Of a stretch of DNA of 64,000 nucleotides, positions 44,901 through 49,919 are shown piece after piece; within the stretch, counting starts at the first letter, position 1; each line of letters begins with the position of its first letter. The DNA comes from Icerya purchasi (Eukaryota; Arthropoda; Insecta; Hemiptera; Monophlebidae). Made by a program: the position numbers and the translations under genes. The notes under the pieces were generated by a model. The model worked only from the letters and a program-made list of their open reading frames with translations. It searched no databases and was not told where the DNA came from. The DNA lies in assembly GCA_039619475.1 (NCBI GenBank), contig CM077116.1, positions 275,156,758 through 275,220,757 of the forward strand. Reading direction: 5' to 3'.

Positions 44901-46121
44901 TATAAGTGCTTGTAGAGCAAGAACAAACAAAAATTTCTACTAAAAAAAGTGTTTTCGTAATGCGAATATACACACTTGTCCGGACACTACTTGAGAACTG
45001 ATGCTATGCTAATACCAACGCGCCCACACCCCAAAGCAATCTGTCCAAGTGATTTTTCCTTTGTGTTCGATTTACTATTGGTTTATTCCGTTTTGTAATT
45101 TGAAAGTATACAAAAAATCTAATCGAATATGTTTGTTGTTACGAACGATTTTGCGATCATCAGAATCTTTAAAAACTACCAAATGTTCAAAAAAAAAGCG
45201 TAAAAATCAGGTTCATAATAAAACCGATCTTCCGGTATTCCGTAATACACCAAAACGATCGTTATCTTCGGCAAATTGGAATACAAGGTAATATGTAACT
45301 CGCTTTATATCCACAGTTTATGCGAAAATATTCCGCATTTATCAAACGCATACACCAAATCACTCGCTCAATTTTATTCAAAAGCTGTCTGATTCGTTTT
45401 AAAAAATACAAAAATATTCACTCTTAAAATAATAAACCTTTTAAGCAAATATTAGGTATTTTATTGGGAATGAGGCGACATAGTGAAACGTAAAATATAT
45501 TTGCACTTCCACATAGTTGGGTTATTTACTACTTTAATGGATTTTCTTTTTTACGCAATTCCTATTCGCAGGGCAGTCAGTTTGATAAAGAAGGAAATTT
45601 AGTTAACTGGTGGAATAATAAAACGTGGAATAAATATTTGGAAAAATCGAAATGTATCATAAATCAGTATGGAAACTATACTGTAGAAGAAGTCAATATG
45701 AAGGTAGGAACTTAAAATCAAATGACGAAGACGCTATCCGTACTTTTTTGTCTCGTTTATGACGTTTTGTTTGTCATTACAGATTAACGGTATCAATACA
45801 CAGGGGGAAAATTTAGCAGACAATAATGGTGTTCGAACAGCTTATGTCGCCTATAAAAATTGGTCCCAAAATAATCCGCCGGAACCGCAATTACCGAATA
45901 TGCCATATAGTCCATTACAAATGTTCTGGATAAGCGCAGCTACCATTTGGTGCGACAAACGTCGAACACCAGCTCTTAAGCAGCAAATGTTAACCGATAA
46001 TCACCCTCCGAGTAAATATCGGGTAATCGGATCATTCTCGAATCAGATTGACTTTTCCAGAGACTTCAGTTGTTCGGACGGATCGAAAATGAATCCATCC
46101 ATCAGATGTAGAGTTTGGTGA
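1333..46121 (+). CDS. Neprilysin-like M13 zinc metallopeptidase, 3' part, ten exons
   Basis: Spliced gene made of exons 1333-1550, 21108-21284, 27160-27380, 33675-33833, 35543-35686, 36156-36252, 39403-39571, 41100-41218, 45572-45703 and 45783-46121. All phases match and give about 590 residues ending in TGA. Members of this family (neprilysin, endothelin-converting enzyme) are type II membrane ectopeptidases that cut small peptides outside the cell. Visible hallmarks, numbered from the first full codon: VNAMY at 383-387 (substrate backbone binding), HEVTH at 425-429 (two zinc His and the catalytic Glu), ENLAD at 487-491 (zinc Glu and the Asp supporting it), NHPPSKYR with His 552 and Arg 558 six apart as in neprilysin, and terminal CRVW. 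Usual length is about 700-780 residues, so roughly the first 150 (tail, transmembrane helix, early cysteines) are missing upstream. No frameshift or stop is seen. Assignment to M13 is near certain; which insect neprilysin subgroup it is cannot be told. Confidence 0.96.
1656..1685. repeat. (AAT)n microsatellite
   Basis: About ten AAT units just inside the giant intron after the first visible exon. Simple repeat, polymorphic marker candidate only. Confidence 0.9.
2060..2290 (+). repeat. Putative 5' LTR of degenerate gypsy element
   Basis: This stretch resembles the sequence at the other end of the gypsy pol relic. Shared landmarks in order are an AGGATAC-x-GCTG-like start, a TTATGAAT region, GAGCG, GTTAGCGAGTGACG, CGCAAAAC and a closing TTCCCG. 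The partner is 5590-5775. Divergence is high with many indels and I could not fix TG/CA ends or a primer-binding site, so the boundaries are approximate. Confidence 0.45.
2880..5560 (+). mobile_element. Ty3/gypsy retrotransposon pol relic (RT-RNase H-integrase)
   Basis: Read in shifting + frames, the order is gypsy-like. [14 protein letters not shown] reverse-transcriptase start lies near 3190, then an FGI-x-SAP segment near 3434 and a [10 protein letters not shown] catalytic box near 3493-3520. Next comes [13 protein letters not shown] near 3681, an SRSL...YGQLDHEA RNase H segment near 3970-4010 and [12 protein letters not shown] near 4270. The integrase part includes [11 protein letters not shown] near 4718, a zinc-type CVNKCTDC near 4780, VVDRKSK-x-PEV near 4908 and VSDNA near 5025. 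Many stops and frameshifts show it is dead. It lies sense to the host gene inside its largest intron and is interrupted by a nested repeat at about 4040-4270. Confidence 0.9.
4040..4270. mobile_element. Nested repeat inside gypsy RNase H, flanked by (TA)n
   Basis: The gypsy RNase H frame is interrupted where its Tyr-Ile-Tyr codons form a TATATA run. A foreign block (core 4086-4244) sits between two TA runs (about 4046-4070 and 4245-4268), after which the frame resumes with REFTLI. The core matches 41811-41964 in reverse orientation, sharing ATCATGGATTGTGAAGTTAA and TGTACTAAGCCTAATG almost exactly. It is therefore a dispersed repeat that inserted into TA-rich target. I recognise no coding sequence in it. 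Confidence 0.75.
5590..5775 (+). repeat. Putative 3' LTR of degenerate gypsy element
   Basis: Partner of the 2060-2290 block, downstream of the pol relic. It shares the AGGATTACGCTG-like start, the ATTACGAATGAATG region, GTTAGCGAATGACA, TGCAAAACGA and final TTCCCG. Similarity stops abruptly at 5775, exactly where LINE endonuclease-like sequence begins, so the LTR seems truncated there. Confidence 0.45.
5776..6090 (+). mobile_element. LINE endonuclease (APE-type) fragment
   Basis: The + frame reads [20 protein letters not shown] followed by a [13 protein letters not shown] motif, then [13 protein letters not shown]. This is the N-terminal W-N-x-N-G / I-x-L-Q-E-T / Y-x-x-Y-R-x-D pattern of the apurinic-like endonuclease of I/R1/Jockey-type LINEs. 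The frame breaks soon after. Only this N-terminal scrap is present, abutting the gypsy 3' LTR. Confidence 0.75.
6593..6711 (+). repeat. Dispersed repeat, copy 1 (partner at 31141-31277)
   Basis: GAAGTTATCCGTATGTCT...CACGTTGAAAAAATTCAT matches the reverse complement of 31205-31277 closely. The adjoining module CAGATTACACTGTTCATCAT matches 31146-31165 in the same orientation, so the two modules are rearranged relative to each other. Function unknown. Confidence 0.7.
6712..9369. other. Intron sequence, no gene recognised
   Basis: AT-rich intron filler with a poly-T run at about 7620-7646, an imperfect ATT/AGT trinucleotide tract at about 8866-8960 and a short CA repeat near 9149-9166. Open frames here (for example 8144-8344 and 8785-9000) match nothing I know, and the latter is simply the trinucleotide tract. 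Confidence 0.6.
9370..10090 (+). mobile_element. LINE 3' end, family A copy 1 (RNase H plus zinc knuckle)
   Basis: The + strand encodes a LINE RNase H end, [20 protein letters not shown] (9446-9505). A C-terminal domain follows with [15 protein letters not shown], then [11 protein letters not shown] near 9811-9845 and a [11 protein letters not shown] tail. Frame changes split it into three overlapping open frames. A 32-base poly-A tail at 10059-10090 marks the 3' end of a target-primed insertion. The 5' part (endonuclease and reverse transcriptase) is absent, as expected for 5' truncation. Related copies are at 16843-18930, 21688-22400 and 51480-52171. Confidence 0.88.
10091..11459. other. 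Intron sequence, no gene recognised
   Basis: T-rich intron sequence after the LINE poly-A tail. Short open frames are hydrophobic by base composition only, and no motif or repeat was identified. Confidence 0.55.
11460..11996 (+). pseudogene. Possible processed pseudogene of an unrecognised gene
   Basis: Consecutive + frames look like one broken coding sequence. First, about 60 codons run through [19 protein letters not shown] and [20 protein letters not shown] and end at 11695. Next is a frame-shifted [13 protein letters not shown] and [20 protein letters not shown]. Last is an open lysine-rich tail, [15 protein letters not shown]...[11 protein letters not shown], ending in TAA at about 11990. 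The composition is unlike the surrounding intron and lacks transposon motifs. I do not recognise the parent protein, and no clear poly-A tail is seen. It could instead be an unfamiliar transposon. Confidence 0.35.
13373..13663. mobile_element. pogo/Tigger-like MITE
   Basis: Terminal inverted repeats of about 24 bp: CAGTGAAGTACCGATTATCC at the left end and its complement GGATAATCGGTACTTCACTG at the right end. The element is flanked on both sides by TA (13371-13372 and 13664-13665), the target duplication of the Tc1/mariner/pogo superfamily. The CAGT...CGATTATCCGAA terminus resembles Tigger/pogo ends. At 291 bp it carries no transposase and needed a helper in trans. Confidence 0.88.
13664..15532. 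other. Intron sequence with a long (AT)n microsatellite
   Basis: No gene seen. The main structure is an AT dinucleotide run at about 14895-14968, interrupted by one G, followed by GTGTGTGT. The minus-strand open frame over it (14749-15051) is a product of the repeat. Confidence 0.7.
15533..15633. repeat. Long imperfect inverted repeat (hairpin)
   Basis: Left arm 15533-15572 (CATCGACTAGTTTCGACGAA...ATTATCAAGATG) pairs with right arm 15592-15633 (CATCTTGATAATGACG...TCGAAACTAGTCGATATG). The arms are about 40 bp with a few mismatches and the spacer is 19 bp. Pairing continues partly into the spacer, so almost the whole 100 bp can fold. The TGATAATG...GTCGAAACTAGTC arrangement recalls terminal structures of some retroelements, but I cannot assign it. 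Confidence 0.85.
15634..16842. other. Intron sequence, no gene recognised
   Basis: AT-rich intron between the hairpin repeat and the minus-strand LINE. No motif, tandem array or credible open frame identified. Confidence 0.55.
16843..18930 (-). mobile_element. LINE family A copy 2, longest copy (RT, RNase H, zinc knuckle)
   Basis: Minus-strand reading, 5' to 3' of the element. An RT entry segment [14 protein letters not shown]...SPTAGLDG lies near 18700, then [12 protein letters not shown] near 18560. An RT core [20 protein letters not shown] lies near 18320, with an IHGFLQGS box near 18140. RNase H follows with [14 protein letters not shown] near 17590 and IDFLWVP-x-H-x-GI-x-GNE near 17470. 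The C-terminal [15 protein letters not shown] is near 17070. A poly-A stretch lies at 16843-16850. Several stops and frameshifts, and in-frame poly-T/poly-Phe runs at 17372-17396 and 17880-17900, show it is inactive. The endonuclease end is missing. Confidence 0.88.
18931..21107. other. End of giant intron, no gene recognised
   Basis: AT-rich sequence up to the acceptor TTCGCAG before exon B. No transposon protein motif found. A short dinucleotide-rich TATATA block is present near 20840. Confidence 0.55.
21108..21284 (+). CDS. M13 peptidase exon B
   Basis: Acceptor TTCGCAG, donor GTAAGT, 59 codons, phase 0 on both sides. It encodes [20 protein letters not shown], then a [16 protein letters not shown] segment and FEMALSN. 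In M13 proteins this corresponds to the D-Q-P-x-L-x-L...YL region and the E-x-x-L-A-N helix of the N-terminal domain. It joins directly to exon C, giving the characteristic ALSN-IT junction. Confidence 0.93.
21688..22400 (-). mobile_element. LINE family A copy 3, 3' end
   Basis: On the minus strand, RNase H remnants [20 protein letters not shown] (about 22260-22330) are followed by [20 protein letters not shown] and [13 protein letters not shown] (near 21930), with the [15 protein letters not shown] tail near 21790. An A-rich tail (TTTTCTTTTC on +) at about 21689-21707 marks the 3' end. 5' truncated, frameshifted and inactive. It sits between exons B and C, antisense to the host gene. Confidence 0.85.
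22618..22985 (-). mobile_element. LINE RNase H fragment, second family
   Basis: Minus-strand reading gives [20 protein letters not shown], then [25 protein letters not shown] and [17 protein letters not shown]. This is the D-x-S, E-replaced and D-S pattern of a LINE-encoded RNase H. It runs straight into a poly-T tract on the + strand (about 22617-22637), so the C-terminal part is missing. It differs from the family A copies. Confidence 0.7.
22986..24559. other. Intron sequence, no gene recognised
   Basis: A minus-strand open frame at 22990-23226 and a plus-strand frame at 23586-23813 match no family I know. They may be remains of further retroelement sequence upstream of the minus-strand LINE pieces, but there is no motif to support it. 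Confidence 0.5.
24560..25360 (-). mobile_element. LINE 3' end, third family (RNase H and zinc knuckle)
   Basis: Minus-strand frames give an RNase H segment [20 protein letters not shown], then [19 protein letters not shown] near 25090, a C-terminal [17 protein letters not shown] near 24800 and an [17 protein letters not shown] end. A poly-A tail (T run on +, about 24563-24578) marks the insertion end. The frame shifts at least once. It is the third consecutive minus-strand LINE piece in this intron. Confidence 0.8.
25361..27159. other. Intron sequence, no gene recognised
   Basis: AT-rich intron up to the pyrimidine-rich acceptor before exon C. Nothing identifiable. Confidence 0.55.
27160..27380 (+). 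CDS. M13 peptidase exon C
   Basis: Long poly-T tract, then acceptor AATAG; donor AAG|GTAACC. Enters in phase 0 and leaves with two bases of a split Arg. It encodes [20 protein letters not shown] followed by [14 protein letters not shown] and [19 protein letters not shown]. These are the E-x-R...YN, F-x-W-x-x-Y-I and V-x-x-P-x-Y-L-type segments of the M13 N-terminal domain, with Ser-Ala-Trp replacing the usual Pro region. The phase fits exon D exactly. Confidence 0.93.
27381..31140. other. Intron sequence, no gene recognised
   Basis: Contains a short CA repeat (about 28507-28524) and T-rich runs near 29172-29194. A stretch at about 27830-28160 is open on the minus strand for 110 codons and partly on +, but no family is recognisable. 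Confidence 0.5.
31141..31277 (-). repeat. Dispersed repeat, copy 2 (partner at 6593-6711)
   Basis: Its right part is the reverse complement of the copy 1 core (TTGAAGTTATCCATACGTCT ... CCACGTTGAAATAATTCAT when read on the minus strand). Its left part, CAGATTGCACTGTTCATCAC, matches copy 1 on the same strand. One module is therefore inverted between the copies. Confidence 0.7.
31591..32290. repeat. Tandem repeat, about 2.3 units of ~292 bp
   Basis: The landmark GAGCTTTCAGCGCCCCAAGG (31651) recurs as GAGCTCTCGACGAAGCCCCG (31942) and GAACTTTCGGCGCCCCGAGG (32235), so periods are 291 and 293 bp. Each is followed by ATTTTAAAG-x-TGGAAACC-like text. A second landmark, GATCTTTCCA/CTCTTTCCAACG, occurs near 31594, 31877 and 32174. 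The units are diverged by point changes but collinear. It looks like a satellite-type monomer array inside the intron; the open frame over it is not conserved between units. Confidence 0.85.
33237..33345 (-). mobile_element. Possible tRNA-derived SINE fragment
   Basis: On the minus strand a box A-like TGGCAATGCGGGGA is followed about 45 bases later by GGGTTTGTATCC, a near match to the RNA polymerase III box B. The spacing is tRNA-like, but cloverleaf pairing is poor, which suggests a decayed SINE head rather than a tRNA gene. No second copy was found in the window. Confidence 0.35.
33675..33833 (+). CDS. M13 peptidase exon D (short, easily missed)
   Basis: Acceptor ACTGTAG and donor TAG|GTAAAA; 1 + 156 + 2 bases. 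The leading A completes AG|A (Arg) from exon C and the trailing AG is completed by T of exon E (Ser). It encodes [20 protein letters not shown], then [20 protein letters not shown] and MECVNVASA. This is the N-Y-x-x-W-R...F...G...P-R-x-x-x-C segment universal in M13 proteins, so it fills the gap between exons C and E precisely. A 131-codon antisense open frame (33448-33843) overlaps it and is judged a shadow. Confidence 0.95.
   Translation, partial: SSSKLLGVAGGTVYSRLPVGQHKTQATEVYCGNVRCFPTTAEIDGVRKCSKR
35543..35686 (+). CDS. M13 peptidase exon E
   Basis: Acceptor CCTGCAG, donor AG|GTAAAA; phases match exons D and F. It encodes [20 protein letters not shown] followed by [20 protein letters not shown]. 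The A-x-G-x-x-Y-V-x-x-Y-F and L-x-x-x-x-W-M-D-x-x-T motifs are the standard end of the M13 N-terminal domain. The upstream acceptor has a good T-rich tract. Confidence 0.95.
36156..36252 (+). CDS. M13 peptidase exon F
   Basis: Acceptor TTTCAG, donor GTAAGT. One base completes Arg, then 32 codons: [20 protein letters not shown] followed by [12 protein letters not shown]. It matches the T-R-K-x-A-x-E-K-A...I-x-Y-P-x-x-x-x-x-x-x-x-L-x-x-x-Y segment linking the lid to the catalytic domain. Leaves in phase 0. Confidence 0.94.
36871..37272. mobile_element. Candidate hAT-type MITE
   Basis: Imperfect terminal inverted repeats: CAAGGCCGTGTCCACGGG at the left and, read inward from the right end, CAGGGCTGTGCCCAGAAT. 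Each is followed by a G-rich stretch, and the interior is AT-rich and non-coding. Flanking 8-bp sequences do not match, so a target duplication is not shown and the boundaries are tentative. Confidence 0.5.
37273..39402. other. Intron sequence, no gene recognised
   Basis: Open frames at 38200-38403 and 38364-38579 show no known motif. No repeat identified. Confidence 0.5.
39403..39571 (+). CDS. M13 peptidase exon G (substrate-binding motif)
   Basis: Acceptor TTTTAG, donor C|GTAAGT; 56 codons plus one base. It encodes [20 protein letters not shown], then [20 protein letters not shown] and [15 protein letters not shown]-x-Y is the strand that binds the substrate backbone in neprilysin (Asn-Ala), normally N-A-F or N-A-Y; here the third residue is Met. 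Starts the catalytic (peptidase M13) domain. Confidence 0.95.
41100..41218 (+). CDS. M13 peptidase exon H (HExxH zinc site)
   Basis: Acceptor TTTTTCAG, donor AAA|GTAATT. Two bases complete Gln, then [20 protein letters not shown] and [23 protein letters not shown]-x-L-Q and G-x-I-I-G-H-E-x-T-H-x-F-D-D are diagnostic. The two His are zinc ligands and the Glu activates water. Leaves in phase 0. Confidence 0.98.
41811..41964 (-). repeat. Second copy of the repeat nested in the gypsy element
   Basis: Reverse complement matches 4086-4244, sharing TTAGGCTTAGTACATT and AACTTCACAATCCATGAT on the + strand here. It sits between exons H and I. Ends are similar in both copies (GGATACCAG... to ...ACTTACTTTAAG). 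No terminal repeat or coding potential evident. Confidence 0.75.
42390..43200 (-). mobile_element. LINE reverse transcriptase fragment
   Basis: Minus-strand reading starts with [20 protein letters not shown] (RT block with F-x-D-x-x-x-A-F-D-x-V). It continues through [14 protein letters not shown] and [13 protein letters not shown] remnants of the S-P-x-L-F-N and Y-x-D-D blocks near 42900, then a [14 protein letters not shown] thumb region near 42470. Frames break repeatedly. No 3' tail identified. Confidence 0.75.
43201..45571. other. Intron sequence, no gene recognised
   Basis: Two open frames (43600-43815, 45049-45291) end near GT dinucleotides but show no family match and do not belong to the M13 protein, whose exons H and I join without a gap. 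Confidence 0.5.
45572..45703 (+). CDS. M13 peptidase exon I
   Basis: Acceptor TTCGCAG, donor AAG|GTAGGA, 44 codons, phase 0 at both ends. It encodes [20 protein letters not shown] followed by [17 protein letters not shown]. Corresponds to the M13 G-x-x-F-D-x-x-G-N-L-x-x-W-W segment after the zinc helix and the C-x-x-x-Q-Y region. Confidence 0.96.
45783..46121 (+). CDS. M13 peptidase terminal exon J (ENLAD zinc ligand, CRVW end)
   Basis: Acceptor ATTACAG after an 79-base intron; 112 codons and TGA. It begins [20 protein letters not shown] (third zinc ligand Glu and its Asp partner), then [36 protein letters not shown] and ends NPSIRCRVW. The spacing of 58 residues from the second zinc His to the zinc Glu agrees with the family (59 in neprilysin). 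The C-terminal Cys-x-x-Trp is conserved and forms a disulfide in known structures. Confidence 0.98.
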   Translation: MNGINTQGENLADNNGVRTAYVAYKNWSQNNPPEPQLPNMPYSPLQMFWISAATIWCDKRRTPALKQQMLTDNHPPSKYRVIGSFSNQIDFSRDFSCSDGSKMNPSIRCRVW

Positions 46122-46411
46122 TCTTTCATATTAGCGCATATCGACAAAGAAAAGTGAAATTTGAAAGAACTCTCCAGTAGTTTCTTTATTTTTTCCAATG
46201 AAATAACTGAGAAGTCGTCAAAAATGCGGCTACCGTCGTACGCAAATTACATCTCAGAATAATACATTTAGCAGCTGATTTAAACTTCATTAAAACTAAA
46301 ACGGTAAGAAAATCTTATTTCCGGCAATACCTTAATCGGTAAAACATGTGTGAACACTTTAAATATTAAAATTTTATGATCACGTTAAATGTTATCCTTT
46401 AAATGAAGTCT

Positions 46412-46417
46412 AATAAA
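46412..46417 (+). promoter_or_regulatory. Candidate polyadenylation signal
   Basis: AATAAA about 290 bases after the M13 stop codon, followed by T-rich sequence. It is the first canonical hexamer in a plausible 3' UTR (46122 to about 46440). Confidence 0.55.
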
Positions 46418-46439
46418 TATTTAAATTATTTTTAAAAAA

Positions 46440-47461
46440 TATACGTTTTGTTTCTTTTTTAAACATTTCTGATTAATGATTACAAATGACGTTTTCATCG
46501 TAATCATAATCTGTATTGTTAAAAAAGAATTAGAGACAACTTTAGACAGTTTCCCAAGCAGTCCTAATGAGTCGACTGTTTTATCCAGCATGATGGTTTT
46601 CACTGTTGTCAAGCAACCTCTTTTCCGTCTATTGTTCGAGCAGAATTATAAACATATGAGCGCTTTTTCATGATAATATCGTGTGCGTATAGTTTTATTT
46701 TGTGGCAAAATACACATCATAGTTACAATTAAGAGTTCAGCATCTGTCTCCACGGTTTTAAATAGATTTTGTAAAATTATTCATTTCGTAATTTGTTATT
46801 AAATTATGAAAAGTCAATTTTTTTACTTTAAAACACGCACAAAATATACGAACTATTCGCACGAGCACGGCCAGTAGGTACTATTATTAATTTGATTACT
46901 GCCATTATCACTATTATTATTATACTTTGTATATCGTAATAAGAAATGTGTAGTTGAAGATGTTGCAAATTAAATCTTATTCAAAGTGTTATTCATTTGA
47001 AATAATACAACAATCAACTTTCTAAGCAGTTTTAAAGTGTAATTGTACGATGCCTTTCAACGCCTTTGTCGTTTTTTCTTTAATATTTTTTAAAAACGCG
47101 TTTATTTCAGAAAATAGAAAAAAAAAACAAACAAATATATATATTTTTTATCCTTTTACACTAAAAGATTTATGCGTATTAAAGCACTACTACCATTTTC
47201 CATAGTTTGAGGTATTTTTAACGCACTAATTTCACACATGTTTCAGAAATCTTTAATACAGCATATTATGCTCAATTTTTGCAGAGTATTAAAAATAATT
47301 CATGATGGATCGTGCTTTCTACATTAATCGGAAAAGTTTTCATCCGTTTAGTTATGCCCTGAGTGAGATCTGTAAGTAATAATTCATCAGTGTATTCTCC
47401 CGAAACAGCTTAGTTCACGTTGAACACATTAATTAAAGTATTATTCATTTCTATATTACGT
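46440..47461. other. Intergenic sequence, nothing recognised
   Basis: AT-rich stretch downstream of the M13 gene's probable poly-A site. Short open frames on both strands at 46421-46673 overlap and match nothing. Confidence 0.5.
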
Positions 47462-47541
47462 ATATAAATCGAACTACAGTAACACTACAATCATTAAATA
47501 ATTGTAATTTCTCTGTAGTGTTACTGTAGTTCGATTTATAT
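47462..47541. repeat. Perfect 28-bp inverted repeat
   Basis: Left arm 47462-47489 (ATATAAATCGAACTACAGTA then ACACTACA) is the exact complement of right arm 47514-47541, with a 24-base AT-rich loop. No flanking target duplication was evident. It could be a fold-back element or a very small MITE. Confidence 0.9.
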
Positions 47542-48140
47542 TAGATTATTTCAACCACTAATACTGCGTCTATCATTTTTCTTACGAAAAAGTAGCGTGT
47601 TATAAATCGACAGTCAGAAGATTTACGAAAAATTCCACTACGTACTACTGCGGCATCGCTCGATGATATCAACCGCTGGGTTGATGGAAAAAAATCCAAA
47701 AAGGTTCTTTGCGATAAAAATTATGATGAAGAATGATTCGTGTATATTAATTACAACTTTTTGACGAAAAAACATCTCAAAAAATGTCGTTTCATTTTTT
47801 TGTAACGAAAATTAAACGTTAGGATAGGATTTTTGTGATTATGTTATTTTTTTCGGTATCGGTGCAGGGAAGAATAACGTTATCAATTTTAATCATTTTA
47901 TACAAAATATAGAAGAGAAAAAGAAAGAAATGAAAGCAAGAGGGGTCAACTTGCGAGGCTAAAATGGCCAAATTAATATATATATATATATATTTAGGAA
48001 CGTTGCAAAATGAATCCATCTATCTCTACACGATAATCTCCAAAAAAAAAATTCTGAGTGGATTTCGATGTAAGTTTTTGAAGTTAATTAATTTCCGGGG
48101 CGGGTTTTAGTTCGTGAGTTATCGCGTTTTGATGAAATAA

Positions 48141-48869
48141 GGCTGTCGCAAAAAAAGTGAGAGACTAAATTCAGTGCAAACAGCCAGGCGCAAATTGACT
48201 GGAAACATGTTAGCATAAATATTTTGTTCATTATCTATCGATCAAGCACTTTGACGAGATTATTTCGTCAAAAACAAGCTGCTGTACGAAGTACTTATCC
48301 AAAATTTTTAATAATGGAAAAAAATTGAATGAAATGATGACAATTTTTATTCAGAATCATTACCGGCAGGTAATTAAACATATTCTCCTTCACCCGTTAT
48401 ATAATCCAGACTTAGCATCATGCTACTTTTGGCTTTTTCTGCAGCTTAAGTCCTACGCAGTCGCAACTTCATAACGGTCGAAGTAGTTGTCACAGCGACG
48501 CAAGTGTCTTTTATCGCAATACCTGAGGGTGAATTATTAAAAAAGGTCCACTAAATGGAAAAACGGAAGAATGTTTAACTGTGAAGAAAGCATATTTTAA
48601 AAAAGATGTTTGATTACTTACTGGTAATGATTCCAAATAAAAATTAGTATATTTCATTCACTTTTTTTTTTCCGCTATTAAAAATCTTGGAGGAGCTCGC
48701 ATAAGTACTTATTTTTACACAGTGCCATACGGCAGCTCATTTTCAACAAAATACTCTTATCAGGCGCTAGATCGACAGATAATTAAATATTCATCCTAGT
48801 ATGTTTTCCAGTCGATAGATAGTGCTAGCTATCTATACAGAATTTAGTGTCACCTTCTTTGCGACAGCC
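48141..48869 (+). mobile_element. mariner element, internally deleted relic
   Basis: Terminal inverted repeats of about 30 bp: GGCTGTCGCAAAAAAAGTGA at the left and, inward from the right, GGCTGTCGCAAAGAAGGTGA, flanked by TA-containing sequence. Inside, around 48389-48450, the + frame reads LHPLYNPDLASCYFWLF. This corresponds to the H-x-P-Y-S-P-D-L-A-P-x-D transposase block with the catalytic Asp replaced by Cys. Total length 729 bp against about 1.3 kb for intact elements, so roughly half is deleted. Dead. Confidence 0.85.
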
Positions 48870-49180
48870 TATATGTATATATGGAAAAGCTCCCTGAAGC
48901 CCTAAATACTAGTTCTTCTATAATGCTTACAGAAGAATTGTTTAAATTGCCTACCTCATTCTTATACCAACATATATTTTTTAAACAAATAATAGTAATT
49001 TATTAGTGCAGAAATGTAAAACGTAGTTTTTTTTTAGAACCTAACAAAAAAATTTTACATATTTCAAGACGGTTTTTTTTTTTTAGAGAATAACGTTTTC
49101 ATTAATATATATATATATATGTTAATAACTAGTACCTGGTGGCTTTACACGAATTTATCTTCAACTTAAAACAATCAAAG

Positions 49181-49469
49181 CAAGGGCGTCGCCAGCCGAT
49201 GAGCCGGGGGGATAAGATGATAGAAAGAGAATGAGTTATAGCAAAAATAAAATTTATAAGTTGTAAAGGCTTAATATTTTATTAAACAAGAACGAAATCT
49301 TAATTAAGCCATAATTTTCGTGGATTTCTGGCAAACTTGTTTTACTACTTTATTATAAAAGTCTTCCAAATTGTCCTTAATTACGCGCCTATGAATACTC
49401 ATCATGGTCAGTTGATTAAAAAGTTTCAAGGCTCTAGGGGGGGCAACTGCCCCGCTGGCGACGCCCATG
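49181..49469 (+). mobile_element. hAT-like MITE, GGGCGTCGCC family, copy A
   Basis: Begins CAAGGGCGTCGCCAGC and ends GCTGGCGACGCCCATG, giving inverted termini. The interior is nearly the same as 58755-59031 and the complement of 59341-59642 (for example GTAAAGGCTTAATATTTTAT and ACTCATCATGGTCAGTTGAT). No matching target duplication, so it may have been disturbed after insertion. Confidence 0.85.
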
Positions 49470-49919
49470 CAGTTGCATGTATATTACGAGAATTGCTCAT
49501 TTATTAAAATATATTTTAACCGAACTTTGCTCGGATTTATCTTGAACTTACAATTCAATCAACGGATTAATAAATTTTCAAGCAGCCAAATATTTAGCTG
49601 TAATATGCATGTAATGCAAAACAACATTTTTATATATGTACGTCGCATTATTCCGTTTTTAAATTTAAAATTCATAAACTATCGAAATATTATTACAAAT
49701 TATCATCTGTTATAACGACGCCCTGTATATTTGGGAATTGACATAATATTTAAATATCCATTGTGTAAAACATAAATAAGCATATTTCATCTCAAAACAA
49801 AGATATTCTATTTTCAGTTATCACGGTGTAAATAAATGTGTTATTTTTTACACCATGCTATAAATAGGCGTTTTGATTACTTTGTAATAAATCCTAAATT
49901 TCATTACCATTATACGTAA

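Noticed and set aside
45049..45291. 80-codon + frame ending next to a GTAATA donor-like site
   Set aside because: Peptidase exons H and I join in phase without it, and no domain is recognisable.
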